A DNA stretch of 64,000 nucleotides from Heterocephalus glaber (GCF_000247695.1 NW_004624784.1:11055964-11119963); one strand, 5' to 3'. Positions 11,411-23,185 are shown, numbered from the stretch's first letter. Notes: generated by a model not told the origin, from the letters alone. Translations and numbers: made by a program.

Positions 11411-13590
11411 CATGGAAATGTGTCCCCAGATTTCCTGGGAAAAAAAATCTGGAGGCCCCAGCTAGTCCCTCAGCAGGCTACCTGTCCCCAGGCCTGTCTT
11501 GTCTTCCCTTTTGTTTGCCTTCTTAATCTGCACTGGGCTCTCTGCCTGGCCACTCTAAGGTCAGTAATGCAGGTAGGCAGGCGGCAGGCTGGCCATCCAT
11601 TATCCCAGAACCTCTCAGCTTCCCAAGCCACCAGAAAACTCCCGCACCCCCTGTAATCAGCTTTCATTTGAAACAATTGAGAGATTTCCCAATGACCAGG
11701 TCTCGTAAAACACCCAGATGCTGAGTTTCAGGTTTGGAGCTTGACTTACTGAAGGGACTCAATGGAGTAGGTTGGCAATGTCTGCTTATGGTTATTGAAA
11801 AACAAATGCAAACTATTTTATTGAACAGCTTCTGTGTGCATAGCCTTGGTTCCCCAGAGAGCTGGGAGACAGTGGTGAGGGCTGGGGAGAGCAAGGGCTG
11901 GGAGGACTGCACAAACTCCGAGCCTTTGCAAGGTGGGCTGCCCTGCAGGTGTCATGGTGATAAACAGCCTGTCTTCCTCGCTGGACAGGAAACCTCACAG
12001 AAGCTGCATGGTGGGAGGAGGGGTTGCAAGGGCAGAGGCTGACAGAGCCAGAGCGAGGTAGAGATCAGCCTCAGCCCTTGCAGAGTGTCATCAGGGAGCA
12101 GAAGCTGGACAAAGCAAGCTCCAGAGTGGAAAGACAACTGTGGGGAGGGCTGACCTGGAGGATAAGGTGGCCACTTTCTTGAATAACTATGCCTCGCCAG
12201 GAGTGCCAGGACATGGCACTGTGTCCAGGTCTGTGTGTAGGCACACGCATGCACACATGCCAGCAGGTTGCCAACTGTGGCCAGACCCTCAAGACAACAT
12301 GCAAGCTGAAGGCTGCCTGAAGGATTGGATTTAGGCTGGATGTGAGAACTTCCAGAGGGTGGGCCTTGTGAAATACTAAAACAGGTGACTAAGAGAGGAT
12401 GCAAAATCTCCTTTCCTTGGAGAGTCGGAAACAAATCTGAAACCCATTTGTGTGTGGGAGAGGAGGCACAGCTCTGTCTGGAGGTGGGAGGGGACTAGAT
12501 GACTTCTGGAAGTCCAGGGAGACCAGGGAGATCTTCCCAAGCGAATAGGGTCAACTTGCCCACCCATGTGTGGCATTTTCCAAAGACAGAGGGTTTAGTT
12601 TTTCTCACTCTTTCTCTCCCTCCTTCCCATGACAGTCTCAACAGATCAGTGGCTGAAGCACTCTCCTCTGGTGTGAATTGGAGCTTTGTGTTACCCAGTC
12701 ACACTTGTCCTCTCTGGGCCTTCTCCTTGTCCTTGGAGTAGCTCTCCTCCCAGCCAGCAGCCCTGGGCAGCCTCGTCACCATGCTGGCCAGAGCCTAGAG
12801 CTCAGCCCTCTGGAGGGGCACAGGGCAGCATGCTGGCAAGCAAGCATGTCAGAGCGGCTCTGGCGTTTCCCTAGAACAATTCAAATTGCTTTTTTTACAC
12901 CTCACTGCACTATGCCAACCCTGATTCACATTATTTGTGCACTCGCTAAGTGTACATTATCTGATCCGTCACCCTGTAAAACGCTGCAAGAGGAATCCGT
13001 GGCTCCTGTCTGCTGCTGACTGTGGGTCAGGCACAGAAGTCTCTGTACAAATATTTTTGCAAAATGGGAAGGAAGGAATAAACCTAATGTCATTGACAAC
13101 AATAGCCTACCATGGCTGTGGGCTAGGATAGAAAGTCCCTGCCTCCTGCCCCAGGAACTCTGGCTGTCCTGGAAAAGGCAGTTCAACCAGAAAGCCTCCT
13201 CACCTCTTCTTCTTTGGCCTCCTTTCTCTGTTGTGTTATTTAACAGAAAGAGAAAAGCAGGAGGGGAAACTGGTCTTTGAACCCAGTTGTGGAGATTTCC
13301 TATGACTGATGCTAAGGGTCTGCAGAAAGCTGGAAGGAAGGGGTAGGGGGTGGGGGTGAATTAAGAGAGAGCGAGAGAAATAATTTGTCCCATGTCTCTC
13401 TCAAGTTCTCTTGGGATAAATAGGGCCTCCCTATCCTGTTTGGCCTAAGGTACTCTGAAAATTGATCAAAAGCCCTGGAATCCTCCTATTCTGGACCAGC
13501 TAAGGGCTTTGCTCACCAACTCCTAGAACTAGCTGATCTATAAATATTCTAAAGTTATTAGAAAATTGATGGTTAATGCCTTTGACCAGA
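11411..13590. other. unique non-coding sequence
   Basis: No supported gene is seen. Overlapping frames of 60-160 codons on both strands between 11.4 and 13.2 kb reflect moderate GC and lack recognisable domains. A short AT-richer patch at 12890-13110 could be conserved non-coding DNA, but I cannot test it. Confidence 0.45.
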
Positions 13591-14119
13591 TACAAGGGGT
13601 GATCAAAATATAAGGTGAATAAGTTTTAAAAAAATTATTACAGTAAAAGACACATTGCCATCACCCCCCCCCAAAATCCTCCTGCTTGCTTTGAACACAC
13701 TTATCCCATCAGTCTTGCCACTTTCTAAAGCAGTTCTAGAAGTCTTCTTTCATGTCTCTTTATGAATTGTGATGAAAAATTCAGTGAATGTTGCTGCTGA
13801 GTGCCATCCAACTGGAAAAACAGGCTATGTTATGTCCTTATTCACTGGAGACCCTGAGAGTTCTGGCTCTTTCTCAAACTCAAAATGACCATGAAAGGTA
13901 AATGTTTTAAATTGATTCAGGACATTGAGACTACCATGACCATGTAAGTAAAGACATGAAAGAGGACTTCCAGAACTGCATCAGAAACTGCCAAGAACAA
14001 TGGGATGAGTGTATCTGAAGACAGGAGGAGGATTTTGAGGGGACCAATGGCAATGTGTCTTTTACTATAATAATTTAAGAAATTTAAACATTCACCGTAT
14101 TTGTTGACCACACCTTGTA
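13591..14119 (+). mobile_element. internally deleted mariner (Tc1/mariner) DNA transposon
   Basis: The element runs from 'tacaaggggtgatcaaaata' to '...gaccacaccttgta', with TA at both outer edges, the target of mariner transposases. Terminal inverted repeats span about 70 bp: the inner 17 nt taaaagacacattgcca at 13644-13660 recurs exactly in reverse at 14048-14064. Between them the plus strand keeps a broken C-terminal transposase fragment (about 13885-14043) with a D-F-Q-N-C stretch, a later Trp-Asp-Glu-Cys-Ile block and an Asp-Phe-Glu-Gly end, interrupted by stops and a frame change. Full mariners are about 1.3 kb, so roughly 0.8 kb has been lost and the copy cannot encode an enzyme. A run of nine C lies just inside the left repeat. 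Confidence 0.85.
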
Positions 14120-14755
14120 TCATTCCACACGTCTGCTTATCTCTCCTATAAATCTGGGTAAATGGGACACCTTTTCTGTCCTTAAAGATCTTTATCTGAA
14201 ATGGTTACTGGAATTTTGGTAGTTGATCCCAATGAAAATCAAGATCTTAATTCTAAAGGGAAACAGCTAGCATCTTCTGTGGGTTGGATGAAAGCCCCTG
14301 TCTAAATCTGCAAACGGATTCCTCTCTCTGCAGGAGAGCTTTATATTCATTTTTCATGTTCAAAACAAATCACTTTCTGCAAGAGTAGGGGGTTCCTATA
14401 CCATCTCATCTCCAAGTTCAATCCAAAGCATGTACATGAAGAATAAACAGAGTATGTAAGTCTGTTCCAGGCAGAGTCCGTGGGATGGAGGAAGCAGAAC
14501 AAGAAAAAGACCAGGTCCCTGCCCTGGGGTTGCTTAGGATCTGGTTGGATTGACAAATAGCTATCTTTCCCAGCTGTTCCCGATTTGGCTTCAGCCCCAG
14601 GGGTCCGGAAGGGCATTTTGCAGCAGTGAACCCCAGGGGTCGCCCAGCTGAGAACCACATTTTCTTTCTTTTGGCAGGAGCCAGCAGCTTCCACATGGGA
14701 GCTCACATCTCAATGAAAACAAGAAATCTGATGCCTCACTGACAACTCATTTTCT
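14120..14755. other. unique non-coding sequence
   Basis: No gene or named repeat is recognised here. Confidence 0.45.
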
Positions 14756-14759
14756 CAAC

Positions 14760-15110
14760 CTTCATTCTGGGGAAAGGCGACTTTGTGTTCCAGCTGCCAT
14801 ATTGTAGCTGCAACCCCTGATGCACTATCAATTAAAAACAGCAATAATTATGCATGGGAAAAAAGCCACAGATAATAGGCTTCCATTAGATTAAGTAGTT
14901 ATATGAATAAAAAAAATAAAACCTATACTTCGGCTAATTAAACCCACTCACCATCTGATTAAGATGTGTTGTGAGACCATGGAAAAGTACCAACCACTAA
15001 CTGTAAGTAATCTGACACAGATGGGAATTAATAGTATATTCCCTGGCTTAGAGATAATGGATCTCCATAGAGGTTAATCAGAATCATTAATAAGCATCAA
15101 CAGGATGAAC
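14760..15110. promoter_or_regulatory. candidate conserved non-coding block, AT-rich with homeobox-type motifs
   Basis: The block is free of recognisable repeats and dense in ATTA/TAAT cores ('tcaattaaaaacagc', 'aataattatgcatggg', 'ggctaattaaaccc', 'ggttaatcagaatcattaat'). It is AT-rich between GC-richer flanks. Such composition is typical of developmental enhancers, but conservation must be tested. Confidence 0.35.
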
Positions 15111-16425
15111 AGTACCAAGCAGCTGGTGCCTAATGCTGAGGTCAGGGCAGGCCAAGCTCCAATAAAAATGGCCTCTCAATTCCACTCCACCTACTGGGAC
15201 AAGAGACTAAGGAAGGAGAGACACGCCAACCACTGGAGAGGCCATCACTGGAGGCTCTATTGCTGTTCTAGACCTACTGTCTGGGCTCAAGGGAGCAGAA
15301 AAGAAACTGTGACCCAACCAGAGAGGATGGTGAGAGGCACAGCTGCTCCACTTTGTGGAGATCGTTCCACCAGACCACAGTGGCTCAGGGGTTACTAGGG
15401 ACAAAACTGGTGCTCTGGGAAGGCAGCATGCCCATTCCTGACAGCCATACTCTCCTGCAGGCGGTGGCTTGGGTTGCTGTGGGAACCAAGCCTCTATAGG
15501 GCAGTGGTAGTGGGGCAACCAGCCAGAATGTGGCCTGGTTGGCTTAATCCATGGCTGCTGCTCTGGAGGCTGAGCATCAAAGGCAAACTGCAGAGATGAT
15601 GCCTGAGAAGAGTGGCTGTAGGAAGAATGAGGAGCAGCACGTCCACAGCAGGCTAGTGAAGCCAGAGCCAGAGGCAGGAGTGGGGCCGCAGCCCTCTCAG
15701 ATGGTGTGTCCAATGCCCATTTAGCAGCTCCTCTCCAGCCGGCTCTGTCCTTCCTTGCAGCTGTGAGGAGAGCAGCCGGGCCCTGCCTTCTAATTACTAC
15801 TAATTAGGTAAATGCTGAGACATCTCTCTCCCTTCCCCTCCACTCCCTCCCCGCACACAGGCAACTGAGAGACACACAGAGAGGTCAAAAAGAGACTTTT
15901 GCAAATGGAGATGGGCAAGGATGACATGGTGTGAATACCAAGCAGCCACTGTGCAAGGGGAGGGCAGCTGTCCTGCGAGTCAGCTTCTGAGGAGGCTTCC
16001 AGAGAGGAACGGGAATGGGGACAGGTCAAGGGGTGATGGGGTGAGGCTTGGGACCCAAGCCGCATTCCCAGCCTGGCATCTTCCCTTCTCCCATTGGGAG
16101 TTGCTGGGCTGGCTTGTTGAGGAGGCAGTACTGCAGCCAGTCTGCTGAGGGGTGGCTCCTCCAGGGCATTAGGCTCAGGATTCCTGAATGGAGCCCTCTC
16201 AGGGGACTGTTTAGCTCTTCTCCTCATCTGGATGGGAGGCGAAGGTCTAGGAACACCAAGGGGGAGCCTCAGGGCAAACACAATAGTCCCTTTTCCTTTC
16301 CCTCAGGCAATGGGTTGGCGTTAGGGAGTGCCTGAGACAAGCACAGAAGCTTATGGATTTTACCTTTGAGGTAATAAGTTGGCTTCAAAATTTTTCTTAA
16401 TTATCTTCATTTTTACTTTTAATGG
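15111..16425. other. GC-richer unique sequence, no gene supported
   Basis: Frames of 163 and 168 codons lie on the minus strand here (15207-15713 and 15790-16281), plus several on the plus strand. They lack recognisable domains and are Pro/Ser-rich in the way of random GC-rich DNA. No splice-site pair supports them. Confidence 0.45.
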
Positions 16426-16430
16426 TTATC

Positions 16431-16500
16431 ACTTTTTTTTGTTTGTTTTTTTGCATTACTGTGGATTGAACCCAAGGCCTTTGCACTGAGCAAAATCCCA
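16431..16500 (-). repeat. ID-type SINE fragment, minus strand
   Basis: A T-rich tail is followed by 'ttactgtggattgaaccca' and 'aggcctttgcactgagcaa', a truncated reverse ID body. The A-box half is missing. Confidence 0.55.
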
Positions 16501-16604
16501 TGCTCAGAAATTAGCAGTACTGGGAGACTGCTAGACATGGCCTACATGAATACCAAACAAAAAAAGGAACACCCAAGTAAGTCTTAGTTAAAGATAATAA
16601 CACT

Positions 16605-16860
16605 AATGATCGTAAGGCTATTGATACCAGCTGTTATTGACAGGATGCTTACTATAGACTGGGTCTATGCTAGAAGGTTTATTCACATGCACCTCTTTCA
16701 TCTTTATAACAACCCTGTGATGGAAGGATTGTCATTCTCATATTACAAGTGGAGACCCCTAGGCTCAGAGAGACTGAATATATTCCCAAGGTTACAGGGA
16801 TATGAAGTGAAACAGTCAAGATTGGACTCAGACCTTTCTCATCCTGAAGCCCGACTGGTT
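16605..16860 (-). repeat. MIR SINE, minus strand
   Basis: Reverse MIR order is kept: 'ctttataacaaccctgtga' at about 16701, a decayed 'attctcatattacaagtgga', 'ctaggctcagagagactga', and a 'ttggactcagacc' end. Confidence 0.75.
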
Positions 16861-18045
16861 TGTGTTTTCCAAACTGGCTGGAGTATCAATGTCTTCCTTC
16901 TTTCCAGTTCCAAGGCTTGGGATAGCCTCAGCTGCTGCCTGGGCAAGTGTAGTCAGTCTATGGCCATAGCCTTGTTTATCTTAGAAGAATAATGGTTCCT
17001 GTCATCGATTCAATCTGCTCCCAACTCTCCTGGAAACTCAGCTTCTACAGACTGGCTGGCTGGAGATGGTGCCAGGGTTTGAGCACCTCACTCTGCCCTG
17101 GGACTGTGGGAGCATTTCGGATGCATCTCTTGACATTTTTATTTGTCCTGTGTTTTAGTTATTTGGGCCTCTAGGCTGTAGCTACCACTGAAAATCCCAA
17201 AACTCGTAGTGAGAAAGTACAAATAATAGACGCTCAATAAACAAGCCCTCCACTGACTTAAATTTTTGTAGTCAGACTTTCCTGGCAGAAGCTACACATG
17301 TGAAGCATTCTTTGCAATCAGCCTGCGTTTGTGGTTCCCTCCCTAAATGTGGGTCCTTCTTCTAGCTCGTGCTGCTGAAGAGAGATTGATGTCATGCTAC
17401 CCCACTCCTTGGTCCTTCTGCACTACAGCTTACCTGCTTCCCACCAGCACCTTGGCCATCCACTTCAGGGTTGCAGAAGAGGCATGCTGGGTGGTGCAGT
17501 AGGAGGTCAAGGTTCAGGGCAAGGAAGCTGCTGTCATTTTAGTTTCCCAGCATCCTCCAGGGCCAAAGGTTGTGTGGGGCATACACAGCAAGGCAGCCGA
17601 GAAAAGCAAAGCCTGCAAATTGACAAACAGCTGCACTTTTGTGCAAGTTAAGGAATAAAATGTGTCTATGTGTGTCTCTCAAACACTGTTCTGTGAGGGA
17701 GGGGTCAGATGTGACTTTTCACTGGCTGTGCTGGGGAAGGGAAGGGCAGGATGACTTGAGACTTCATGTTCTGTAATTGTGGGTAGGTGCACGCTGCTAC
17801 ACTCCCCTGAGTGCTTTAGGGATAACTGAAGACACCCTCCAACCACACCACCCCCCACACCAGGAATCTTCCCTTTCTTCAGGGACCTTCTTGAAATGTC
17901 CCAGGCCTGAGTAGCAAACCTTCCTCTCTGCCCCAGTGCAGCCCAGGCACATGCCCATCAATCTGTAGATTCACAATATTCTCTCTGGCATCTTTTTCTG
18001 TGTCAGACAAGGGCTCTGTCCTACTCAACTGCTTGCTGCTAGGGA
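16861..18045. other. unique non-coding sequence
   Basis: No gene or confident repeat is seen. There is a C-rich patch at about 17850-17860. Confidence 0.45.
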
Positions 18046-18049
18046 AGCC

Positions 18050-18205
18050 TCTAGCAGCTGTGAATAAATGACTCTGTGACTTTGGGCAACTGAAAGGACC
18101 TTTCTGAGTGTTAGCTGCTTTAGCTCAGAAGTTATAATTCTTACTTCACAGGGTTGCTATGGAGAATCAGTGAGCATTGCAAGCATAAATATTAGTCATT
18201 TCCTT
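18050..18205 (+). repeat. MIR SINE
   Basis: Forward MIR landmarks: 'gactctgtgactttgggcaa', 'ggacctttctgagtg', and 'cttcacagggttgctatgga'. These are moderately diverged. Confidence 0.7.
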
Positions 18206-18544
18206 CTCTCTGTTCACTCTAAAGAGGAAAAGGAGGAAGTCGCAGGCTGGGGCACACGTTGCCTAAATGATCCCAATTCCTCCTTTTACTGAGATGACCA
18301 AGTCCCTAGCACCATGCTCTGTGAAAAGTTTGACTAGCTTGTTGCAGTGCAAACTTCCAGGAAAGGGCGCCTCCTGGCCCTGGATGCGTTCTAGGTCCAA
18401 TACTGTTCCACTTTGTCCCCTCAGCTCTCCCTCCTGCCCTCAGCACTTCTTCTTCCCATAAACCAAGTGAGCCCAAAGAGCACCTCAAGCTTCCCACAGC
18501 ACTCACACCTCTCTAAGACCCAGACATACAGGGAAGAATATTTT

Positions 18545-18850
18545 TCAATATTTTTATTCTGACATAACACACACCACATCAAATGCTCCACTTTTATTAC
18601 TTTTTAGTGTGCAGCTCAGTGTTCATGATATTTGCAGCCACTACCCATCTTCAAAGCTCTTTCCATCTGCCCAAACTGAAGCTCTGCACCTGAAGGACAC
18701 CAAGTCCCCATTCCCCCTGCTCCGGTCCCTGGCAACCACCTTTCTGCTTTGTGTCACTGTGTATTCTACTACTCTTGTTACTTTAAACATGTGGAATCAT
18801 ATGATATGTATCCTTTGCTGCCTGGCTTATCTCACTTAGCATAACTGGAC
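18545..18850 (-). repeat. old L1 (L1M-type) 3-prime fragment, minus strand
   Basis: The plus-strand text 'acataacacacaccacatc', 'ggcaaccacctttctgctt' and 'aacatgtggaatcatatga' is the reverse of an old L1 3-prime UTR type. A second copy of the same family at 53.3-53.9 kb shares these blocks in the same order. Confidence 0.7.
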
Positions 18851-18894
18851 TCCTGCTGTAGGGCAACGCCTGTTGTAGTCTGTACCAGAATTTC

Positions 18895-19115
18895 CTTCCT
18901 GTCCCTTCCCTTCCCCTCCCCTCCCTTCCCTCTCCTCCCCTTCTCTTTTTTTCTGTACTAGGGATTGAGCCCAGGGACCTTGCACCTAAGCTACATCCCC
19001 AGCTCTTTTAACAAAATGTTTTATTTTGAGACAAGTTCTTGCTAAGTCACTAAGCTGCCTAGGGTGGGTACAAATTTATAATCTTCTTGCCCCAGCCTCC
19101 AAGAGTGGACTTGGG
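18895..19115 (-). repeat. pyrimidine tract plus B1-dID SINE, minus strand
   Basis: A CCCTTCC/CCCTCC tract at about 18899-18945 leads into reverse ID ('actagggattgagcccaggg') and then reverse B1 ('gagacaagttcttgctaagt', 'gcctccaagagtgg'). The pyrimidine tract is the mutated poly-A end of the SINE. Confidence 0.75.
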
Positions 19116-19184
19116 TGAAGATTTAAGCTCTGTGGTGGTACGATTTTCTTCTCTTTCTACTTGCACACAGCCAACCTCTCACGT

Positions 19185-19660
19185 TCCAATGTTCATGGAT
19201 TCAGTGAGTGCATGTGGAGTGTGTACAGTGTTTTAGGCTCTGTGACAAGAGAGGGACAACAGTGTCTTTGCTCTCAAAATGCTCTCAGACCAAGTTCTGT
19301 AATAAGGGCTAGAGCTCCTTGAGCAGAATAGGGAGGTCAGGTTTCTGGCAGGAGAGAAGGTGCACATCAGGAAAGGCTTTGCAGAGAGGCAAGAAGAGCT
19401 GAGCGGTGCCCTTCCCTTAGGTGAGGGTGCCTTGAACAGAGGAGTAGGTGTTTGGTAGACCAGCAGGCCTGGGAAGGCCTTCCAGGCAGGGAGGAGCCCA
19501 GGTGTGGAGGAGCATCTCGGGTGGCAGGTAAGATGCAGGGGGCCTTAGGGAGGATGCAGGCAGTGGCAGTGATGGGCAAGAGGCAGGAAGCAAAGCACAG
19601 TGGGAGATGGGGCTCCAGGGGTGGGAGGGACTAGAATAGCACAGGACCAGGATCATTATA
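19185..19660 (-). repeat. L2 LINE fragment, minus strand
   Basis: Reverse L2 pattern: 'ttcagtgagtgcatg', 'gtgttttaggctctgtgac', then the G/A-rich inner section with 'ggaaaggctttgcagagagg' and 'gccttccaggcagggaggag'. The same inner type recurs in the long reverse L2 at 45 kb. Confidence 0.55.
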
Positions 19661-20110
19661 CAATGGGATCTCAGGATGCCAAGAAGGAGCAGCCTGGAAA
19701 AGCCTCATAGAAAGCCTGTGAGAAAGAGCAAGATGGATGTGGTCCTGCAAGAAAAGACATGTTAGTTTAGTGCATAAGGTCCTGGACAAAGTCAGAAGGT
19801 CACCATGTCTCCTGAAATTGGTGACACAAAGATGGAAGGTCCACCAGCACAGGGGGAATTATCTGGGTCCTGGTCTCGGTGCAGTGAGATCTAGGAGGTG
19901 GATGACCACCCAGCCACACACTTCCAAATCCACAAGCTCCGTCCACTTTGGGCCAAAGTAGCAAAGGAAATCAGCTTGGCTTCCAAGTAGGGAGGACAAA
20001 AGCAGGAAAGTCATAGACGCACTGCCGAAGTGAAGAGTAAAGTGCAGCTGAGGACTCTCTGAAACTCACCTAAGGGAAGGGAGAGAGAGATGGAGTTGAG
20101 TCAAGACTCT
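19661..20110. other. unique non-coding sequence
   Basis: No gene or confident repeat is recognised. Confidence 0.4.
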
Positions 20111-20114
20111 TGGC

Positions 20115-20275
20115 TCCGATTCTACTTCTCCGAGTCATTACTGTGTGATATGTGCAAAATTGCTCAATTGCTCTGAGCTTGTTTCTTCAACTGTAACATA
20201 GGGGCAATAAGATCCACTTTGCTGGTATGAGATTAAGAATTCAAAAGTGATTCAAATAAATAAAGTGGGGTTGTG
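20115..20275 (+). repeat. MIR SINE
   Basis: The forward MIR core is decayed: 'attgctctgagcttgtttc' followed by 'aactgtaacataggggcaa' and 'aataagatccac'. Confidence 0.6.
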
Positions 20276-20697
20276 AGTATAGTGGGCCGAGCAGCTGGAG
20301 TTTTGAGCTCTGAGCCTGTTTTCTGGTGCTGACCTGGGTTATGCACAGAAAGTGACTGATGGGACAGCTTGCAGAGAGGAGGAGGAAGGACTACGAGGGA
20401 AGTGAGGAAGTTGAGCTAGGATTCCAGCACACAGACCGGCAAGAAATCCCCAGGCTTCTTTGTGACATGCTGGTGATAGAAGGAGCCTGGACTGAGACCC
20501 AAGGAGGGAAGACAGTCATACCTTCATGTGACTCTGCTTCGTCCTGAGGAGGACTTTGCCTGGGAGCTGTCTCTGTAGTGGATATAGCTGAGGTCACTGA
20601 GAGTAGGTACCATGCCAGCCAATCCCAGCAGCAGAGCTCCAGATCTGAATTCAGGAACGCAAGCTTGCACCCAAGGCCCAGATGGGCCCTCACGTCA

Positions 20698-20777
20698 CAG
20701 TGGTGACGAACCTATGGCATGTGTACTTCAGCAGGCTGTTTGCATCATTGAAAGCTCTAAAAGGTTCGCCCTCACTG
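20698..20777. mobile_element. very short hAT-like non-autonomous element
   Basis: The 80-bp segment starts cagtggtgacgaacct and ends aggttcgccctcactg. The right end reversed is cagtgagggcgaacct, so the 16-bp ends pair at 13 of 16 positions. CAGTG ends and 8-bp target duplications are typical of Charlie-like hAT elements, although no clear duplication remains here. The element at 30544-30730 has related ends. Confidence 0.55.
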
Positions 20778-21354
20778 GTCTAGGCAATCTCTCTATGCTA
20801 AGTTCCTCCTGTGTGGCCCTGAAAGTCTACCTAAGTCACCTGCTGGGCGGCCAGTATGGAAGGGTTTTTAAACTGGCAGGAGCTGAAGACATGCTCCTTC
20901 CTTTTGCCTCTACTCCAAGCAGGCAGCTAAGTAGTAGTGCTGTCTTCCCTGCAGCTGTTCCCACCATTCTAGGTCCACAGGGCCGCCCATCGCCCAAGGC
21001 ACTTTGCTGCTCGTGGGCTTCAGCCGCCCAGCACACCTGTAAAAGCTAAGAATACCTTATAAAACTGCCGTAAGGTTTTATGAGCCCTCTTTCCCAGGGA
21101 CCGATCCTGGTGCTGTGACTACACCAGCATCTGTATGTGGGGCTCAGAGTGGGGCTGCGAGTAGGCGAGCAGATGGGCTAAGGACGGGTAGCTTTCAGGG
21201 AGGAGCAGAATTGTGCAGCCTCCAAAGGGCTCCAGCTCTGGGTGACCTTGGCTGACGCTCCTGTCTCCTTGGTTGGGCCATTTAGTTTGGTCTCAGAGAC
21301 AGGAATGAAAAAGAAAAGGGTGAGGGTAGCATGAAAGGAGACGTAGTGGAGTAG

Positions 21355-21560
21355 GACAAGGGTTTGGAGTCAAACAGACCTTAGCACCTCCTCCATTTTT
21401 CACTGTGTAACTAGGGCAGATCACTTACCCTCTTTGAGCCTTAGCTTTATCATCTGTAAAATGAGGATAATAGAAGGATTGTGCTTAGTTGCTCAAATGA
21501 GATAACAAATGTCAAGTGCTTAGCAAGATGCCTAGAATAAACTGGTCAATAATATTATAT
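21355..21560 (+). repeat. MIR SINE
   Basis: A well-preserved forward copy: 'ggtttggagtcaaacagacc', 'tttgagccttagctttatc', 'atctgtaaaatgaggataat', then 'agtgcttagcaagatgcct'. Confidence 0.85.
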
Positions 21561-21651
21561 TAAATATAGTGAGAAGGGTTATTTTAATAATAATTTAAAA
21601 TGTAAATATTATTTTTGCATGTCAATTTGGTAATAAGTGTCCAATAAGTAT

Positions 21652-21730
21652 TTTCTTTTTTTTTTTTTTGGTATTGGGCATCGAACTCGGGACCTTGTGC
21701 CTGTGAGGCAGGCGCTGGAACCACTTCAGC
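21652..21730 (-). repeat. ID SINE, minus strand, 5-prime truncated
   Basis: A T tail and 'ggtattgggcatcgaactcg' give the reverse B-box half. The A-box end stops at 'ggaaccactt', after which unrelated sequence begins. Truncation at the 5-prime end is typical of retroposed copies. Confidence 0.8.
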
Positions 21731-23020
21731 ATTTGGATCACAGGGCAGAGCTGATGATACTGGAGGGCTGGAGTCTCAGGGAAGTTTCCCTACAGCCCAG
21801 GCCCAGGCCCTAACCTATGGCTTGTTGCCTGCTCTGGCCTCACACATCCTGCTTGACTGAGCATTGACCTCTTTGGCCCAAGGGAGCGCCTATCAAGGGG
21901 CAGTTGATGGGAAACCTCGGTTTGTTTACTTTTCACTAACTTGTAGAGGAAAAGATGCTGGGAGCTGGCTAGATGAGGGATGAGGCCTGGGTCAGCCTCC
22001 CTTCCTCTGAAAGACACTCTGAGGCAATTCATCCAGGTCCTCCTCACATATCCTCTGTTCAGAGCCCTGACTCCACAGTACCTGTCTGCCAGTCCTGGGA
22101 GTCTCCAGCCCTAAGCTGCTCTCACCCGGAGCCCAGCTGCCTTAATGAAGGGAACCCGTGTTCCTGCATGCATCTCCACATGCCTCCAGAGTGAGCCCTG
22201 CTGGGTGTGTGCAAGGCCCGGTAATCGGCTTGATATTGATCCGTGGACGATAATTCTGAAGCAACCATCGCTACTCTGCAGGAGAGCACCTGGTGGGGAC
22301 ATGGTGATTATGGAGCAATGGCTTGGACTGCCAAGAAGTCTCTGGAAAGCTATAGTGGTCCTCAGCTCAGCAGGGCACTCCCAAGGATCATGGAGATGGA
22401 GCCTCTGAACTCCTTCCTGCCCTAACTGTGGCAGCTGGGAAGAGGGAGAGCAAGGTTGAAGTCTCACTCCTAATCCCGATTGGTTGATAAGACTAAGGCA
22501 GGGAGAACAGGAAGTAGTGTGGACTCTGCATCCAGCCTGCCAGCACCTCTTCCATCAAGGAGCTGAGGTGTCCTTGGTGACTTGAAAGTGACATTTCAGG
22601 CTGGTGCACTAAGTGAAGTGACTTCCCGTGGGAAAATAGCTCCAGATGATTGGGCCACATCCAAGCGGAAAAAGAGCCTGAGCCATTGACCTACAAAAAT
22701 AATGAGTGTAAAGAAAATCATGAAACCTAGCTTCAGCACCTTATTTCCATGTTGTCAGTCCTTGCAGAGCAATCCCTCAAGTCCTGGCTTCTGTCCTCAA
22801 GAAAGGCTCTGAGATACAGTGCTTTGAATTACAGGTGTTCCCATGACAAGTCCTGAGGCCTTGGGAATTCTTTACATTTTTGAAGTGTTAGTTAAACCCA
22901 TTTAAAATGGGGATAATGAAAGAACAGGGTAAGTACGAGAAGTATGAGAAAAAGCAGGTGGGAGTGCTTCATAGATCATAAAGCACGAACAAAAATTAGC
23001 TATTGGAGTTGGGTCCACTT
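21731..23020. other. unique non-coding sequence, possible MIR scrap
   Basis: No gene is seen. A weak forward MIR-like scrap ('taaaatggggataatgaaa') sits at about 22902-22920. The rest is unremarkable. Confidence 0.4.
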
Positions 23021-23024
23021 TTGG

Positions 23025-23185
23025 TGGGGAGTAGATCGAACCAAAGTTCTTCACACTGAGCTACATCTGCAGCCTCTTTTATTATTTTACTTTATTTTGA
23101 GACAGGGTCTTGCTAAGTCACTAAATTGTCTGGGCTTGAACTTGTGATCTTCCTAGCTCAGCCTCCCACCACTTATAGCTTGGTC
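23025..23185 (-). repeat. B1-dID SINE, minus strand, diverged
   Basis: A reverse ID remnant ('gtagatcgaaccaaagttct' and 'cacactgagctacatctgca') leads into reverse B1 ('gagacagggtcttgctaagt' and 'cttcctagctcagcctccc'). Confidence 0.75.

Noticed and set aside
11952..12434. 160-codon minus-strand frame
   Set aside because: No domain, and overlapping frames on both strands are of similar length.
13644..14064. Long inverted repeat considered as a novel foldback system
   Set aside because: The TA borders and the transposase remnant explain it as a mariner element.
15207..16281. Minus-strand frames of 168 and 163 codons
   Set aside because: They are Pro/Ser-rich with no family resemblance, lie in different frames with no splice sites linking them, and plus-strand frames of similar size overlap them.
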